Shown: positions 1 to 8,041, numbered from the stretch's first letter. The stretch: 64,000 nt of DNA from Paludibacteraceae bacterium (GCA_016283095.1 JAEEMG010000058.1:40252-104251); one strand, 5' to 3'. Notes: a model not told the origin generated them from the letters alone. A program made the numbers and translations.

Positions 1-907
1 GGATCAACTGGATATTCCAGTTCTCTACCAAGTAGTCGACTGTCTCTGCCTTCCACCACTGTGGAGCTGAGCAACTCCAGAACCAGCTTGGTCCCATTAG
101 ACAAACTTTCTCTCCAGCTTCGTTGCGTACTGCACCGTTTTTAGTGTTAAGCTTTCCGTTTTTTGTCACAACGAAATCTTGTCTTTTTGAAGGTCTGGCA
201 ATCTTTACTTTCAACTCCTTGACAGTCTCTCCCATAGTGATTGTTATCACATCCGAACCTTCGCTGCTTGAAGCTGTGTAACGGCCATCTGTTGTGTTTG
301 ACGACCATTTTGTATTTGCTGCGACCAATTCGCCAGCGTTGTTGTATCCTCTTGCTATGATGTCCACTGTCTCATCAGGCATCAAATTAAGTTTGCTTGG
401 AGACGTAGTAATCTTAGTGACTTCGGCGTCAGTTGATGATGTCTTGATAAACTGGAAATAGTCGATGTTGACAGATTTGCCAGTACAGATGACGTAGAAT
501 TTCTGTTTTCCGGCTTTCAATGGGAACAAGGCACTCTCATCTTTTGGAAAATCTGGCCAATTGTTCATTGGCACTTCCCACCACTTCTCTGCATTGTTGG
601 CTTGTGTGTCGAAAATGTAATAGTTGCCATTGGCATCCTGTATCTTTACATTTCCGTCTTTTCCTGTAAGATAATGGAATGAGATCTGATATAAACCATC
701 TGATGGAATTTCAACTTCGTAAGTAAGTTTCTCACCTTCTTCGTCGAAGTATCCGATTGTCTTGCCACCATTTTCTGTGACAATTTTAGAGTTAAGACTT
801 TTAGCGTCGGTGAAGTCTTCTGCTTCAACCTTGATCTGGCCGTGTGCCGACGCTGATAAAAGTAGGGCGGCTGCAAGCCATCCGACTTTTGCGTAATTCT
901 TGTTCAT
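1..907 (-). CDS. GH5 endoglucanase with N-terminal CBM6-like module (3' end beyond window)
   Basis: My reading of the minus strand from the ATG at 905-907 gives an uninterrupted frame of 302 codons to the window edge. Residues 1-23 are a signal peptide. Residues 25-153 look like a CBM6/35 carbohydrate-binding module (starting VEAEDF, ending NIDYFQF). Residues 155-240 resemble a bacterial Ig-like linker domain. From about 243 the start of a GH5 catalytic domain is visible (NGKLNTKNGAVRNEAGEKV, then SWFWS). GH5 enzymes hydrolyse beta-1,4-glucans or mannans; the catalytic glutamates lie outside the window, so the substrate is undetermined. It is presumably exported for plant polysaccharide attack like the 33-43 kb enzymes, but whether it ends in a T9SS tail cannot be seen. 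Confidence 0.8.
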   Translation of the reverse strand, partial: MNKNYAKVGWLAAALLLSASAHGQIKVEAEDFTDAKSLNSKIVTENGGKTIGYFDEEGEKLTYEVEIPSDGLYQISFHYLTGKDGNVKIQDANGNYYIFDTQANNAEKWWEVPMNNWPDFPKDESALFPLKAGKQKFYVICTGKSVNIDYFQFIKTSSTDAEVTKITTSPSKLNLMPDETVDIIARGYNNAGELVAANTKWSSNTTDGRYTASSSEGSDVITITMGETVKELKVKIARPSKRQDFVVTKNGKLNTKNGAVRNEAGEKVCLMGPSWFWSCSAPQWWKAETVDYLVENWNIQLI

Positions 908-1068
908 GGTATTATGCATATTTTAGTTTTTATTTCCCTAAAAATATATGAATATGGCCTTTGCAAATTCAGAAAGGACAACATCTGAATGTCAAGTTGT
1001 TTTTGGTCATATTTCTGATAACCCAGTGTTTGCCGTCTAATAACATAAAGACGTAGGACTAACATTCG

Positions 1069-1076
1069 CAAAAGTA
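1069..1076 (-). promoter_or_regulatory. Bacteroidota -7 box for the GH5 gene
   Basis: On the minus strand this reads TACTTTTG, matching TAnnTTTG. No convincing TTTG -33 lies at 19-21 bp; only GTTG/ATTG-like words are present. The implied leader to the ATG at 907 is about 155 nt. Confidence 0.45.
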
Positions 1077-1173
1077 AAAATAAATTTGAATAACAACAAT
1101 AATTTGACCGCATTATGATTTTTTTCTCTTATTTTTCCCCTTTTCAAGACGTGATGATTCATCATATATAAAA

Positions 1174-1212
1174 AATCCCGGCTGAATGAGTGACACCACA
1201 GTAGCCGGGATT
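1174..1212 (-). terminator. Rho-independent terminator of serpin 1
   Basis: A perfect 10-bp stem (AATCCCGGCT at 1174-1183 with AGCCGGGATT at 1203-1212) is followed on the minus strand by a T-run. It lies 25 bp past the serpin stop codon. Confidence 0.85.
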
Positions 1213-1236
1213 ATCTTGATCGTGAAAAAGATTTCG

Positions 1237-2814
1237 CTATTTTGCCGATGGGTCGTTGATCAATCCAATGAACAATACTTCGTGTTTGTGTGGGTTGTTG
1301 ATTGTCACGACAAACGGACGATTGACATCAACTTTTACAGACTTATATTCATGTATTGCTGCTCCTTCCATAGAAATGGTTGTTATTGCTGCACCTTTAG
1401 CACCGTCTTCATCAATTTCCAGATGTGTCAGTTGTTTAACATTAGTGACATGTGCTCCGTTTGCAATATTGTTGAAGTTTTTAGAGAAGACGTTTTCCAA
1501 TCCGATTTTTTTCAGACTCTCGTTCAATTCAATTTTATCGTTTAGATTGAATTTTGGCAGAGAAAGTGAAGGACAGTAGATTGTGTCCGGACCCATTTCT
1601 GTATGTCCACGTTTGTAGTGGATGCTGTCAAGATCAATTTCTGCAAGTGCCTTTTCTGGAGAAACACCTTCGTTTGGAAGGATGACATTCATGACGTATC
1701 CAGCGTGGAAGTTAAGCGTGACTAACTGATAGTTGTCTCCTTCCGCATAGCATCCTTCGTAGTGATTTTTCATCTTCTCAACTAACATTTTTTCTCCTGT
1801 CGCTGTGGTGAATGTGTCGGGGCTTGTATATGATGGATTAAATTTATTTGCCCATTCAGCTTGGAAACTCAATGCATTCGCCAATACTATCCATAGAGCT
1901 GGATTTTTAGGGATTTGCATTGAAGGGATCATTCCGTTTGTCGTTTCTTTCGCCCATTTATCCATTAATTTATATGTTGTGTCAAGTGCGAAATCAACGT
2001 TGTTAGCTGCCGCTTTATAGTAATCTTCAATGTTCTGCAAATAGTTTTTGCCGAAAGGTATGCCATTCTGTAGGAATGCGGCGTTTGCCACTCCGATTTC
2101 AACTTCCATTGGATTCTCTGTTATCAGAGTGTTCATACGCTTTTCGTACATGTTGTTCAGAAAGTCGAGTGGCATGTCTTGCTGGCCTAACATTTTTGTG
2201 ATCTCTGCGTAAGCACTGTCGTCGTCTGCTCCGTTCACCAACATGGCAAGAGCAAACTGTAGACTTGTTGGCGAGAAGATCAGATTCTTGTCTTTGTGCC
2301 CTTCTTCTTTGGATATTTCCCAGAATTGAGCTGTCGCAATTTTGTTGGCAGAACGGATTGCGTCAACCTCATTTCCATTGAGCGTTAGATTTAGTTTGTC
2401 TTTGGCTTTATATACACAATTGCTATATTCTTTTTGCGCATGGTATATAGCCTCTCTTATTTCCCATTCGCTTGCACCTCTTTCTCTCAAATCTTGTACA
2501 ATTGATGTGTCGTAGATGCAGTCGTTTTCCATTGCCGTTTTGATGTCCCAGTTGGCTACATCACCATCCATACGTGCTATCTCTTCGTCGAATGTCACTT
2601 CTGCTCCATTCGAGGAATAAAGAGTGGATGATCCATCTGTACGGGTGACTTTGATGAAAATTTCGTCGCCATCTTTCACATGGCTCACTCGGTCTGTCTT
2701 CTCTACCTTCACATCATATTCCTTGCCATCAGGCAAATTGATGTGCATATATTGCGTCGCAGACATTGTGCATGCCGCAAACAATCCGAGTGCTGTGAGT
2801 ATATGTTTCTTCAT
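1237..2814 (-). CDS. Serpin 1, exported serine protease inhibitor
   Basis: 525 residues, longer than a typical serpin (about 370-400) because of an N-terminal extension of about 150 residues. Residues 1-20 are a signal sequence with FAAC, a weak lipobox, so lipid anchoring is possible. Residues 20-80 form a small beta module also seen in the second serpin. The serpin fold begins near 155 (FSPTSLQFALAMLVNGA). The C-terminus has the RCL hinge EDGAKGAA, the breach strand VNRPFVVTI and the closing LFIGLINDP, so an inhibitory serpin is likely. With canonical spacing the P1 area falls in small residues (MEGAAI), suggesting elastase- or subtilisin-like targets; this is inference. It lacks a T9SS tail. 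It starts 4 bp after the small T9SS gene and is surely cotranscribed with it. Confidence 0.9.
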   Translation of the reverse strand: MKKHILTALGLFAACTMSATQYMHINLPDGKEYDVKVEKTDRVSHVKDGDEIFIKVTRTDGSSTLYSSNGAEVTFDEEIARMDGDVANWDIKTAMENDCIYDTSIVQDLRERGASEWEIREAIYHAQKEYSNCVYKAKDKLNLTLNGNEVDAIRSANKIATAQFWEISKEEGHKDKNLIFSPTSLQFALAMLVNGADDDSAYAEITKMLGQQDMPLDFLNNMYEKRMNTLITENPMEVEIGVANAAFLQNGIPFGKNYLQNIEDYYKAAANNVDFALDTTYKLMDKWAKETTNGMIPSMQIPKNPALWIVLANALSFQAEWANKFNPSYTSPDTFTTATGEKMLVEKMKNHYEGCYAEGDNYQLVTLNFHAGYVMNVILPNEGVSPEKALAEIDLDSIHYKRGHTEMGPDTIYCPSLSLPKFNLNDKIELNESLKKIGLENVFSKNFNNIANGAHVTNVKQLTHLEIDEDGAKGAAITTISMEGAAIHEYKSVKVDVNRPFVVTINNPHKHEVLFIGLINDPSAK

Positions 2815-2818
2815 AACC

Positions 2819-3289
2819 TTATTCTTTTATAAGTTTGACGGTTTGTGAGTCTGTTTTTAGAATGTAGACTCCTTTTGCTTGTGGCAATTTAATCTCTGCC
2901 ACACCTTCAGCTGACGCATTCACTTTTTGAATTGCAGATCCTGCTACTGAATAAAGAATCACTGAAGATTTCGGTTGCAATCCCTCTGCTTTGACGTGGC
3001 TGTTATCGGAATATGTGAAGCGGACTTCCTTGCTTCCCAAAACAGCGACGTTGCTTAAAGAACCGTCAGTGAAATGATACGAGTCGACTTTGCTGAGCTC
3101 GAATGCTGTCCTTGCTGATCCACTGACAATAAAACTGTCTGCCTGATAAGTGATTTTGGGAGATTCCGACAGAAGGTACGAAAACTTTGTTCCGTCGGTC
3201 AAATCAACTGTGACGTGCGTCGTCTCAGCGAATGCCGGAGCTGACGCCATTGTCATCAGGACTCCGATTGAACGTAATAGATTTTTCAT
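2819..3289 (-). CDS. Small exported protein with T9SS-like C-terminal sorting domain
   Basis: 156 residues. A signal peptide (1-21, ending AFA) is followed by a beta module of about 50 residues (DLTDGTKFSYLLSESPKITY, ending KVDSYHF), common in Bacteroidales exported proteins. The C-terminal 70 residues look like a T9SS type A sorting domain (ILYSVAGSAIQK, then GVYILKTDSQTVKLIKE). No catalytic domain fits in the remaining length. It sits between two serpins with a 4-bp gap to serpin 1. A similar small protein precedes the beta-helix gene at 20876. Function unknown; a surface anchor or partner for the untailed neighbour is a hypothesis. Confidence 0.8.
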   Translation of the reverse strand: MKNLLRSIGVLMTMASAPAFAETTHVTVDLTDGTKFSYLLSESPKITYQADSFIVSGSARTAFELSKVDSYHFTDGSLSNVAVLGSKEVRFTYSDNSHVKAEGLQPKSSVILYSVAGSAIQKVNASAEGVAEIKLPQAKGVYILKTDSQTVKLIKE

Positions 3290-3346
3290 GTTGTAAATTT
3301 TATGTTTATGTTTAATTTTAAGTGTAATGCTCGCAAGAAAATAAAA

Positions 3347-3380
3347 TCAGTAGAGACGAGATTATTCCCGTCGCTACTGA
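3347..3380 (-). terminator. Terminator-like hairpin after serpin 2
   Basis: TCAGTAGAGACGAG (3347-3360) pairs imperfectly with CCCGTCGCTACTGA (3367-3380), followed on the minus strand by TTTTATTTT. The 13-mer AGAGACGAGATTA at 3352 recurs at 6772. It may be leaky, since no clear promoter separates it from the downstream small gene. Confidence 0.6.
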
Positions 3381-3391
3381 AAAAATACTCT

Positions 3392-4954
3392 TTAATTTTT
3401 TAATGTCGGATCGTTGATCAATCCGATGAAAAGTACTTCGTGTGTCTTAGGATTGTTGATTGTCACTATGAACGGACGGTTGACATCAACGTTTACAACC
3501 TCATCCATATATGCACTTCCAGTTAACTCTACTAATGTCACAGCCGCACCTTTCGCACCGTCTTCATCAATTTCCAAATGTGCCAATTGTTTTACATTAG
3601 TCACCTCCGCATTTTCTACAATGTTGTTGAATTTAGCGATGAATGTCTTTTCTAATCCGATTTTCTTCAACATTTCATTTAACTTAATCTTTGAGTCTAT
3701 GTTGAATTTCGGCAATGAAAGTCTTGGGCTGTAAAGAATGTAGAAGGATCCCGCATCTTCGGTTTTGTGTTTTATGTTATCAAAATCGATTTCTGCAAGA
3801 ACTGCTTCTGGAGAAACACCTTCTGCTGGTAGAACCACATTCATCTGGAATCCCTCGTAAAATGGCAAAGTGACGAGTTGGTAGTTTTCTCCTTCTGCAT
3901 AATTGCCAACAAAGTAATGATTCATCTTCTCTACTTGCTTCACTTCTCCTGTCGATGTGGTGAATTTGCCAATCTCTGTTCTCATTGTGTCAAATTTCTC
4001 TTCCCATTCCGACTGGAAACTTAGGGCATTGGCTAATACAAGAATTAATGATGGATCTTTGTCAATGCCTAATTTTTTTATCATTTCATTTGTAGACTTT
4101 TCTGCCCAATTGTCCATTTTTGTATATGTGGAGTCTTCATTGAAGTCTACGTTGTTGGCTGCTGCTTTGTAGTATCCCTCAATGTTTTGCAAGAAGTTTT
4201 TTCCAATAGGAAGCCCTTTTTGGATGAAAGCCGCATTTGTTATTCCAATATTGACTTTTTGAGGATTTACCATTTTAAGATTAGTCAAACGCTTTGAATA
4301 CATGTCGTTCAACTCGTCGAGTGGTATGTTTTCTTTTCCTAAAGCGGTTGTGATTTCTGCGTATGCTTCGTCATCATCGGCTCCATTTGCCAACATGGCT
4401 AAGGCAAACTGCAAACTGGTAGGCGAGAAGATCAAGTTTTTGTCTTTGAAGTCTTTATCTTTAGAAATGTTGGTAAAGAGTTTTGTCGCGAATTTGTTTG
4501 CGGAACTTTGTGTCTCAATCTCTTTGTCAGAGAAGTTTATTTTTTTCTCATTTCTCTTTTCTTTGACACAATCGCTATAACTTTCTTGTATTTTGAATAT
4601 CTCCCAATCGTCAGCCCCAGACTCTTTTAATTCACGAATTCGGGCGGAGTCGTATTCACAACCTTCTACCATAGTAGATACAATGTCCCAGTTGGCGACA
4701 TCGCTATCCATGCGTGTGATTTTTTCGTCGAATGTCACTTCGGCTCCATCCAAAGGATAAAGAGAGTAGGAACTGTCTGTACGGGAAACTTTGATGAAAA
4801 CTTCGTCACCTTTTTTCACATGGCTCACACGATCTGTTTTCTCTACTTTCACATCATACTCCTTGCCGTTTGGCAGGTTGATGTGCATATATTGCGTCGC
4901 TGACATTGAGCATGCCGCAATAATTCCGATTGCTGATAGTAAATGTTTTTTCAT
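3392..4954 (-). CDS. Serpin 2, paralogue of serpin 1
   Basis: 520 residues, collinear with serpin 1 through the same N-terminal module (YMHINLPNGKEYDVKVEK) and the serpin fold (FSPTSLQFALAMLANGA; LANALSFQSEW; NRPFIVTINNP; LFIGLINDP). The signal has IAAC, a good lipobox, so a lipoprotein is plausible; cleavage after SMSA is the alternative. The hinge EDGAKGAA is identical to serpin 1, but the loop after it differs (VTLVELTGSAYMDEVV against ITTISMEGAAIHEYKS). That is the pattern expected when duplicated serpins diversify in protease specificity. It is first in the gene order 4954 to 1237 with a promoter upstream. Bacterial serpins such as miropin protect against host or competitor proteases; a similar role here is inferred. 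Confidence 0.9.
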   Translation of the reverse strand: MKKHLLSAIGIIAACSMSATQYMHINLPNGKEYDVKVEKTDRVSHVKKGDEVFIKVSRTDSSYSLYPLDGAEVTFDEKITRMDSDVANWDIVSTMVEGCEYDSARIRELKESGADDWEIFKIQESYSDCVKEKRNEKKINFSDKEIETQSSANKFATKLFTNISKDKDFKDKNLIFSPTSLQFALAMLANGADDDEAYAEITTALGKENIPLDELNDMYSKRLTNLKMVNPQKVNIGITNAAFIQKGLPIGKNFLQNIEGYYKAAANNVDFNEDSTYTKMDNWAEKSTNEMIKKLGIDKDPSLILVLANALSFQSEWEEKFDTMRTEIGKFTTSTGEVKQVEKMNHYFVGNYAEGENYQLVTLPFYEGFQMNVVLPAEGVSPEAVLAEIDFDNIKHKTEDAGSFYILYSPRLSLPKFNIDSKIKLNEMLKKIGLEKTFIAKFNNIVENAEVTNVKQLAHLEIDEDGAKGAAVTLVELTGSAYMDEVVNVDVNRPFIVTINNPKTHEVLFIGLINDPTLKN

Positions 4955-5069
4955 AATAAATATTTTATCCTCATATCTCAGATAATCATGTTTGATTTTT
5001 TTCGCTATGCAAGATTGTCTTGCTACTTTGTAATTTAAAACTAACTAACTTTGGTTGTCTGAGACGTTG

Positions 5070-5099
5070 CAAATATAATGATAAAATTGAGTCGTTAAA
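5070..5099 (-). promoter_or_regulatory. Putative promoter of the serpin operon
   Basis: The minus-strand -7 box is TATATTTG (5070-5077). A weak -33 (TTTA, complement at about 5096-5099) sits 18-19 bp away. It is about 115 bp upstream of the serpin 2 ATG. Confidence 0.5.
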
Positions 5100-5207
5100 C
5101 ATTCCGTCGCAAAATATTGACTTTAAGTATGCTATTTCTCAGTGATTTGGAAAATATAATTTTTTTTTGTTCTTGTTTATTTGATTTAGAAATATCAAGT
5201 AAAAAAT

Positions 5208-5245
5208 GACACGGATAAAACATTTGATTTTGTTGAATCCGTGTC
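5208..5245 (-). terminator. Terminator of the K+/H+ antiporter gene
   Basis: A 9-bp stem (GACACGGAT / ATCCGTGTC) with further pairing inside the loop (AACA/TGTT) is followed on the minus strand by ATTTTTTAC. Confidence 0.75.
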
Positions 5246-5294
5246 GAAGTGAACATGAAATATAAATGATATCCAAGGAATCAGATACAGAATA

Positions 5295-6749
5295 TCAGGA
5301 AATCACCTTTTTCTGACGCTCTATGGTCAACAATTTGTCTCCAACCTTCAGCTCCAGTTTGCCGTTTGGCACAATGAAACTATCGCCTCGCTTCACCATC
5401 ATCACCAGCATCCCATCTGGAAATTTCATATCAGAAAGACGATTGCCATTGATGAAATCTTCATCTGTCATTATCATTTCGGAGAGTTGAGATTCCAGTT
5501 TTTCAGGAAGTTCAATGCCAAAATCATTTCCGTCTTTTGGTTCGACTGTGGATAATCCCAACCAGTGGGCACATGCGGTAATTGTGGTTCCTTGCAGCAA
5601 CAGAGATAGAAGAGTGATGACAAAGACAACATTGAAAAGGAAATATGCGTTTTCAATTCCAGCGATCACTGGATAGGTCGCAAAGATTATCGGCACCGCG
5701 CCACGAAGCCCGACCCACGACAAAAACAGTTTTGCTTTCGCAGGTATGTTGAATGGGGTAAGACAAAGGAATATCGCAGCAGGACGTGATACGAACATCA
5801 TAAATAGTCCGATCGCAATGGCGACTGGCAGTACACTCCACATCTCATGCGGATTGACAAGCAGTCCAAGTGTGATAAACATCACGATCTGCAAAAGCCA
5901 TGTGACTCCTTGCATGAATGCGTTCATCTCTTTTTTGTATAACAACCTGCTGTTTCCTGCTACAAGTCCCGCTACGTAGACGGCCAGATACCCATTGCCT
6001 TTCAACTGGTCTGTAAGGGTGAATATGATGAAGATCATGCTCAACACCAATACAGAGTAGAGTGATGAGTTAGGCAGGTTGATATGGTTCACAATCCAAA
6101 CAGATGCATGGCCGAGTATGTAACCCAATAATCCTCCAACCACTAGTTGAATCAAGATTTCCAAAGCTAATCCCCATCCGGAAAACTGATCAGCAGATAT
6201 GATTGCCTGTACTAAAGCAATTGTGAGAACATATGCCATCGGGTCGTTCGATCCGCTTTCCAACTCAAGTGTTGGACGTAGATTATATTTCAGCCCAATA
6301 CGCTGCGAACGTAAGAGATTAAAAACAGATGCGGAATCTGTTGATGATACAGTGGCCGCCAGCAACATGGAAAGAGGCAACGATAATCCAATGTCCAGAC
6401 TTGTCCATTCCGACATCAGATAGATGAACAGACCGGTTATTCCCGTCGTCAGCATTACTCCTATTGTAGAAAGCACAAGCCCCTGTGATAATATCGGTTT
6501 TATATCGTGGAACTTAGTGTCCATTCCTCCTGAGAACAAGATGACACTGAGGGAGAGCATGCCGATTAACTGTGCATTCTCATGACTGTCAAATTCCAAT
6601 CCTAGTCCGTCAACACCGAAAAGCATGCCTGTGAAAAGAAACAGTAGGAGAGTAGGGATGCCAAAACGATATCCCCATTTGCTGATGAAAATACTTGCAA
6701 AGACGAGTATGGCTCCTATAAAAACAATATTCTCTGGTGTCAAAGTCAT
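5295..6749 (-). CDS. nhaP2: Potassium/proton antiporter, CPA1 NhaP2/CvrA family
   Basis: 484 residues. About 12 hydrophobic segments span residues 5-395, including the CPA motifs GMLFGVDGLG, FSGGMDTKF and the acidic ion-site region (AATVSSTDSASVF, then LESGSNDPMAY). After about 400 a cytoplasmic C-terminal domain resembling RCK_C/TrkA_C follows (FPDGMLVMMVKRGDSFIVPNG), which in this family senses ligands. It exchanges K+ or Na+ for protons at the inner membrane. It starts 76 bp downstream of the 6826-7224 gene, behind that gene's terminator, so it is probably transcribed separately. Confidence 0.92.
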   Translation of the reverse strand: MTLTPENIVFIGAILVFASIFISKWGYRFGIPTLLLFLFTGMLFGVDGLGLEFDSHENAQLIGMLSLSVILFSGGMDTKFHDIKPILSQGLVLSTIGVMLTTGITGLFIYLMSEWTSLDIGLSLPLSMLLAATVSSTDSASVFNLLRSQRIGLKYNLRPTLELESGSNDPMAYVLTIALVQAIISADQFSGWGLALEILIQLVVGGLLGYILGHASVWIVNHINLPNSSLYSVLVLSMIFIIFTLTDQLKGNGYLAVYVAGLVAGNSRLLYKKEMNAFMQGVTWLLQIVMFITLGLLVNPHEMWSVLPVAIAIGLFMMFVSRPAAIFLCLTPFNIPAKAKLFLSWVGLRGAVPIIFATYPVIAGIENAYFLFNVVFVITLLSLLLQGTTITACAHWLGLSTVEPKDGNDFGIELPEKLESQLSEMIMTDEDFINGNRLSDMKFPDGMLVMMVKRGDSFIVPNGKLELKVGDKLLTIERQKKVIS

Positions 6750-6787
6750 AGTAAATAGTAATTAGAATTAAAGAGACGAGATTAAAA

Positions 6788-6818
6788 GCCCGCCGCCACG
6801 TATTGTCCGACGGCGGAC
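6788..6818 (-). terminator. GC-rich terminator of the 132-aa gene
   Basis: CCGCCG (6790-6795) pairs with CGGCGG (6811-6816). On the minus strand the stem is followed by GCTTTTAATC. An alternative hairpin GTCCG/CGGAC lies in the same stretch. Confidence 0.65.
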
Positions 6819-6825
6819 TGTTTGT

Positions 6826-7224
6826 TTAGAATAACTGATTGATGATCTTCGCGTCTTCCCCCTCATAGATTATGACATCTGAGACGGGTTTATATTCGTA
6901 ATCTGATTGCTTATATTGCAATAAATGCATTACTGCATACGACGCGTCCTGCGAAACACAGGCCTCCAGCATATAATTGCCATTAGGAGTGTCATTGATA
7001 CGGAAGTTTTCTGCGACCTTTGATAGATTGTCACGAGTCGCTTGCAAAATACGGTGCAAACGTTGTCCGTCTGGGATACTTAATTTTACCCTTTTAGCTT
7101 CTATGACACTTCCTGTCGGTGCATATTTTACCGTGCTCAACAAGCCGAAGAACGACTTGCATACATTGATACGATTATCACTACAGATGTTTTCCCACAT
7201 CTGCAAACTTTTAATATTTGCCAT
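6826..7224 (-). CDS. Conserved hypothetical protein, 132 aa
   Basis: A soluble protein with no signal peptide or membrane segment, starting MANIKSLQMWENICSD. I cannot assign a domain. Coding support comes from even codon use over the full length, a terminator right after the stop and no overlap with neighbours. The style (residue-dense, ending DVIIYEGEDAKIINQLF) resembles uncharacterised Bacteroidales cytoplasmic proteins. Context gives no functional clue: an antiporter downstream and a small exported ORF upstream. Confidence 0.7.
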   Translation of the reverse strand: MANIKSLQMWENICSDNRINVCKSFFGLLSTVKYAPTGSVIEAKRVKLSIPDGQRLHRILQATRDNLSKVAENFRINDTPNGNYMLEACVSQDASYAVMHLLQYKQSDYEYKPVSDVIIYEGEDAKIINQLF

Positions 7225-7455
7225 TTTGATTTTCTTTGATAGGTTTAATAATAATTCTCTTTTTTAAGAATCTGTTTTCTGTACGGCTGAATGTGATGTT
7301 TGTTTGATTGCCTTTTGTCTTATCATAGTCCACACTAAGGGGGTCGCAAAGAAGATCGAACAATGGTGTTCTGTCCTTTGTAATCCTCATGTTTCAATAG
7401 CTGGATAAGCTATGAAAAAACTAAACTGAACAGATTCTGAAATATGAAAGAGACC
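7225..7455. other. Intergenic region with repeat relics
   Basis: No gene. It contains a 10-bp inverted repeat (AGAATCTGTT at 7267-7276 and AACAGATTCT at 7429-7438), which bounds about 170 bp. Inside is a 45-nt element (7366-7410) with a diverged copy at 12429-12472. Confidence 0.55.
7366..7410. repeat. Diverged intergenic element, copy A
   Basis: It shares GTTCTG, CCTT, AATCCTCA, TTT and GCTG words in the same order and spacing with 12429-12472. It lies between flanks ending in the inverted repeat AGAATCTGTT/AACAGATTCT. Confidence 0.5.
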
Positions 7456-7857
7456 CTAACAAAGGATGCGTCTCAACGCAATGACATAGTAGAATCGTGG
7501 AGACGCAATTCCTCTTTGTACCAATATACAAGCACAAAGAAAGAATAAACAAAGAAAATATAAAAAGCAACAGGAGTCTGTCGGCTCCCAATAGTTGGCG
7601 AATCTTCCTGTTTTACCTCCGCCCAAGGTGTGCGGACGAGTAGGGCGGGAACTGCCCAGACTTTGGGTGTCTGGAGCATTTAATAACAGGCTGTATGGCA
7701 ACTGCTCTCCATCAAACAATATGCCATGCTCTTCTTCACATGATTTGACTACGCTTTCTTCTGTCTCATTCACAACAATGTTTTCTTGCCAGACACTTGT
7801 GGAAGTGTTGGATAATCCTAAAAACATTGTGATGACAAGCCAAATGTATGAGATCAT
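7456..7857 (-). CDS. Small exported protein ending in YYVIALRRILC
   Basis: 133 residues from the ATG at 7855-7857; the longer frame begins with TTG and is less likely. Residues 1-22 are a signal peptide or anchor (MISYIWLVITMFLGLS). The middle carries RPTRPHTLGGGKTGR. A second hydrophobic stretch (CCFLYFLCLFFLCACILV) precedes the terminal PRFYYVIALRRILC. I recall small Bacteroidales proteins with very similar ends but know no function for them. The last codons coincide with an imperfect palindrome (TGCGTCTC/GAGACGCA), so part of the conserved tail may be conserved as DNA or RNA rather than as protein. Confidence 0.5.
   Translation of the reverse strand: MISYIWLVITMFLGLSNTSTSVWQENIVVNETEESVVKSCEEEHGILFDGEQLPYSLLLNAPDTQSLGSSRPTRPHTLGGGKTGRFANYWEPTDSCCFLYFLCLFFLCACILVQRGIASPRFYYVIALRRILC
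7467..7507. repeat. Inverted repeat TGCGTCTC / GAGACGCA inside the small ORF end
   Basis: TGCGTCTC (7467-7474) and GAGACGCA (7500-7507) form a perfect 8-bp stem with a 25-nt loop. It belongs with the GACG/CGTC palindromes elsewhere in the window. Confidence 0.6.
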
Positions 7858-8003
7858 ATCTGTGTGAAATAGTCTTTGCCACAAAGATATGTTTTTTTGA
7901 TCCAACTGCAAAAATTACGCTGTTTTTGACAGAGCAAATGCAGATATTTGTTGCACTGTATGACTATTGGTTGTTTGGAATTGTTCTAAAAGGAATGTGA
8001 AAA

Positions 8004-8041
8004 ATACGGACCATTCCACGCATTTGTGGAACAGCCCGTAT
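8004..8041 (-). terminator. Terminator downstream of the large T9SS surface protein
   Basis: Nested stems: ATACGG/CCGTAT outside and TTCCAC/GTGGAA inside, with a minus-strand T-run after it. It lies about 95 bp past the stop of the 8135-11422 gene. Confidence 0.75.

Larger units (their letters stand above)
908..1236. other. Intergenic region between the GH5 gene and serpin 1
   Basis: This holds the -7 box of the GH5 gene, a half-copy of the GACGTGATG palindrome family at 1147-1164 (AGACGTGATG, then ATTCATCA), and the terminator of serpin 1. I see no other gene. Confidence 0.6.
4955..5294. other. Intergenic region upstream of serpin 2
   Basis: This holds the serpin 2 promoter (5070-5099), an AT-rich stretch with a T-run near 5160, and the antiporter terminator at 5208-5245. 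No ORF with coding character was seen. Confidence 0.6.

Noticed and set aside
1186-1579. Plus-strand ORFs opposite serpin 1
   Set aside because: Antisense shadows of a clear serpin frame; one runs through the terminator hairpin.
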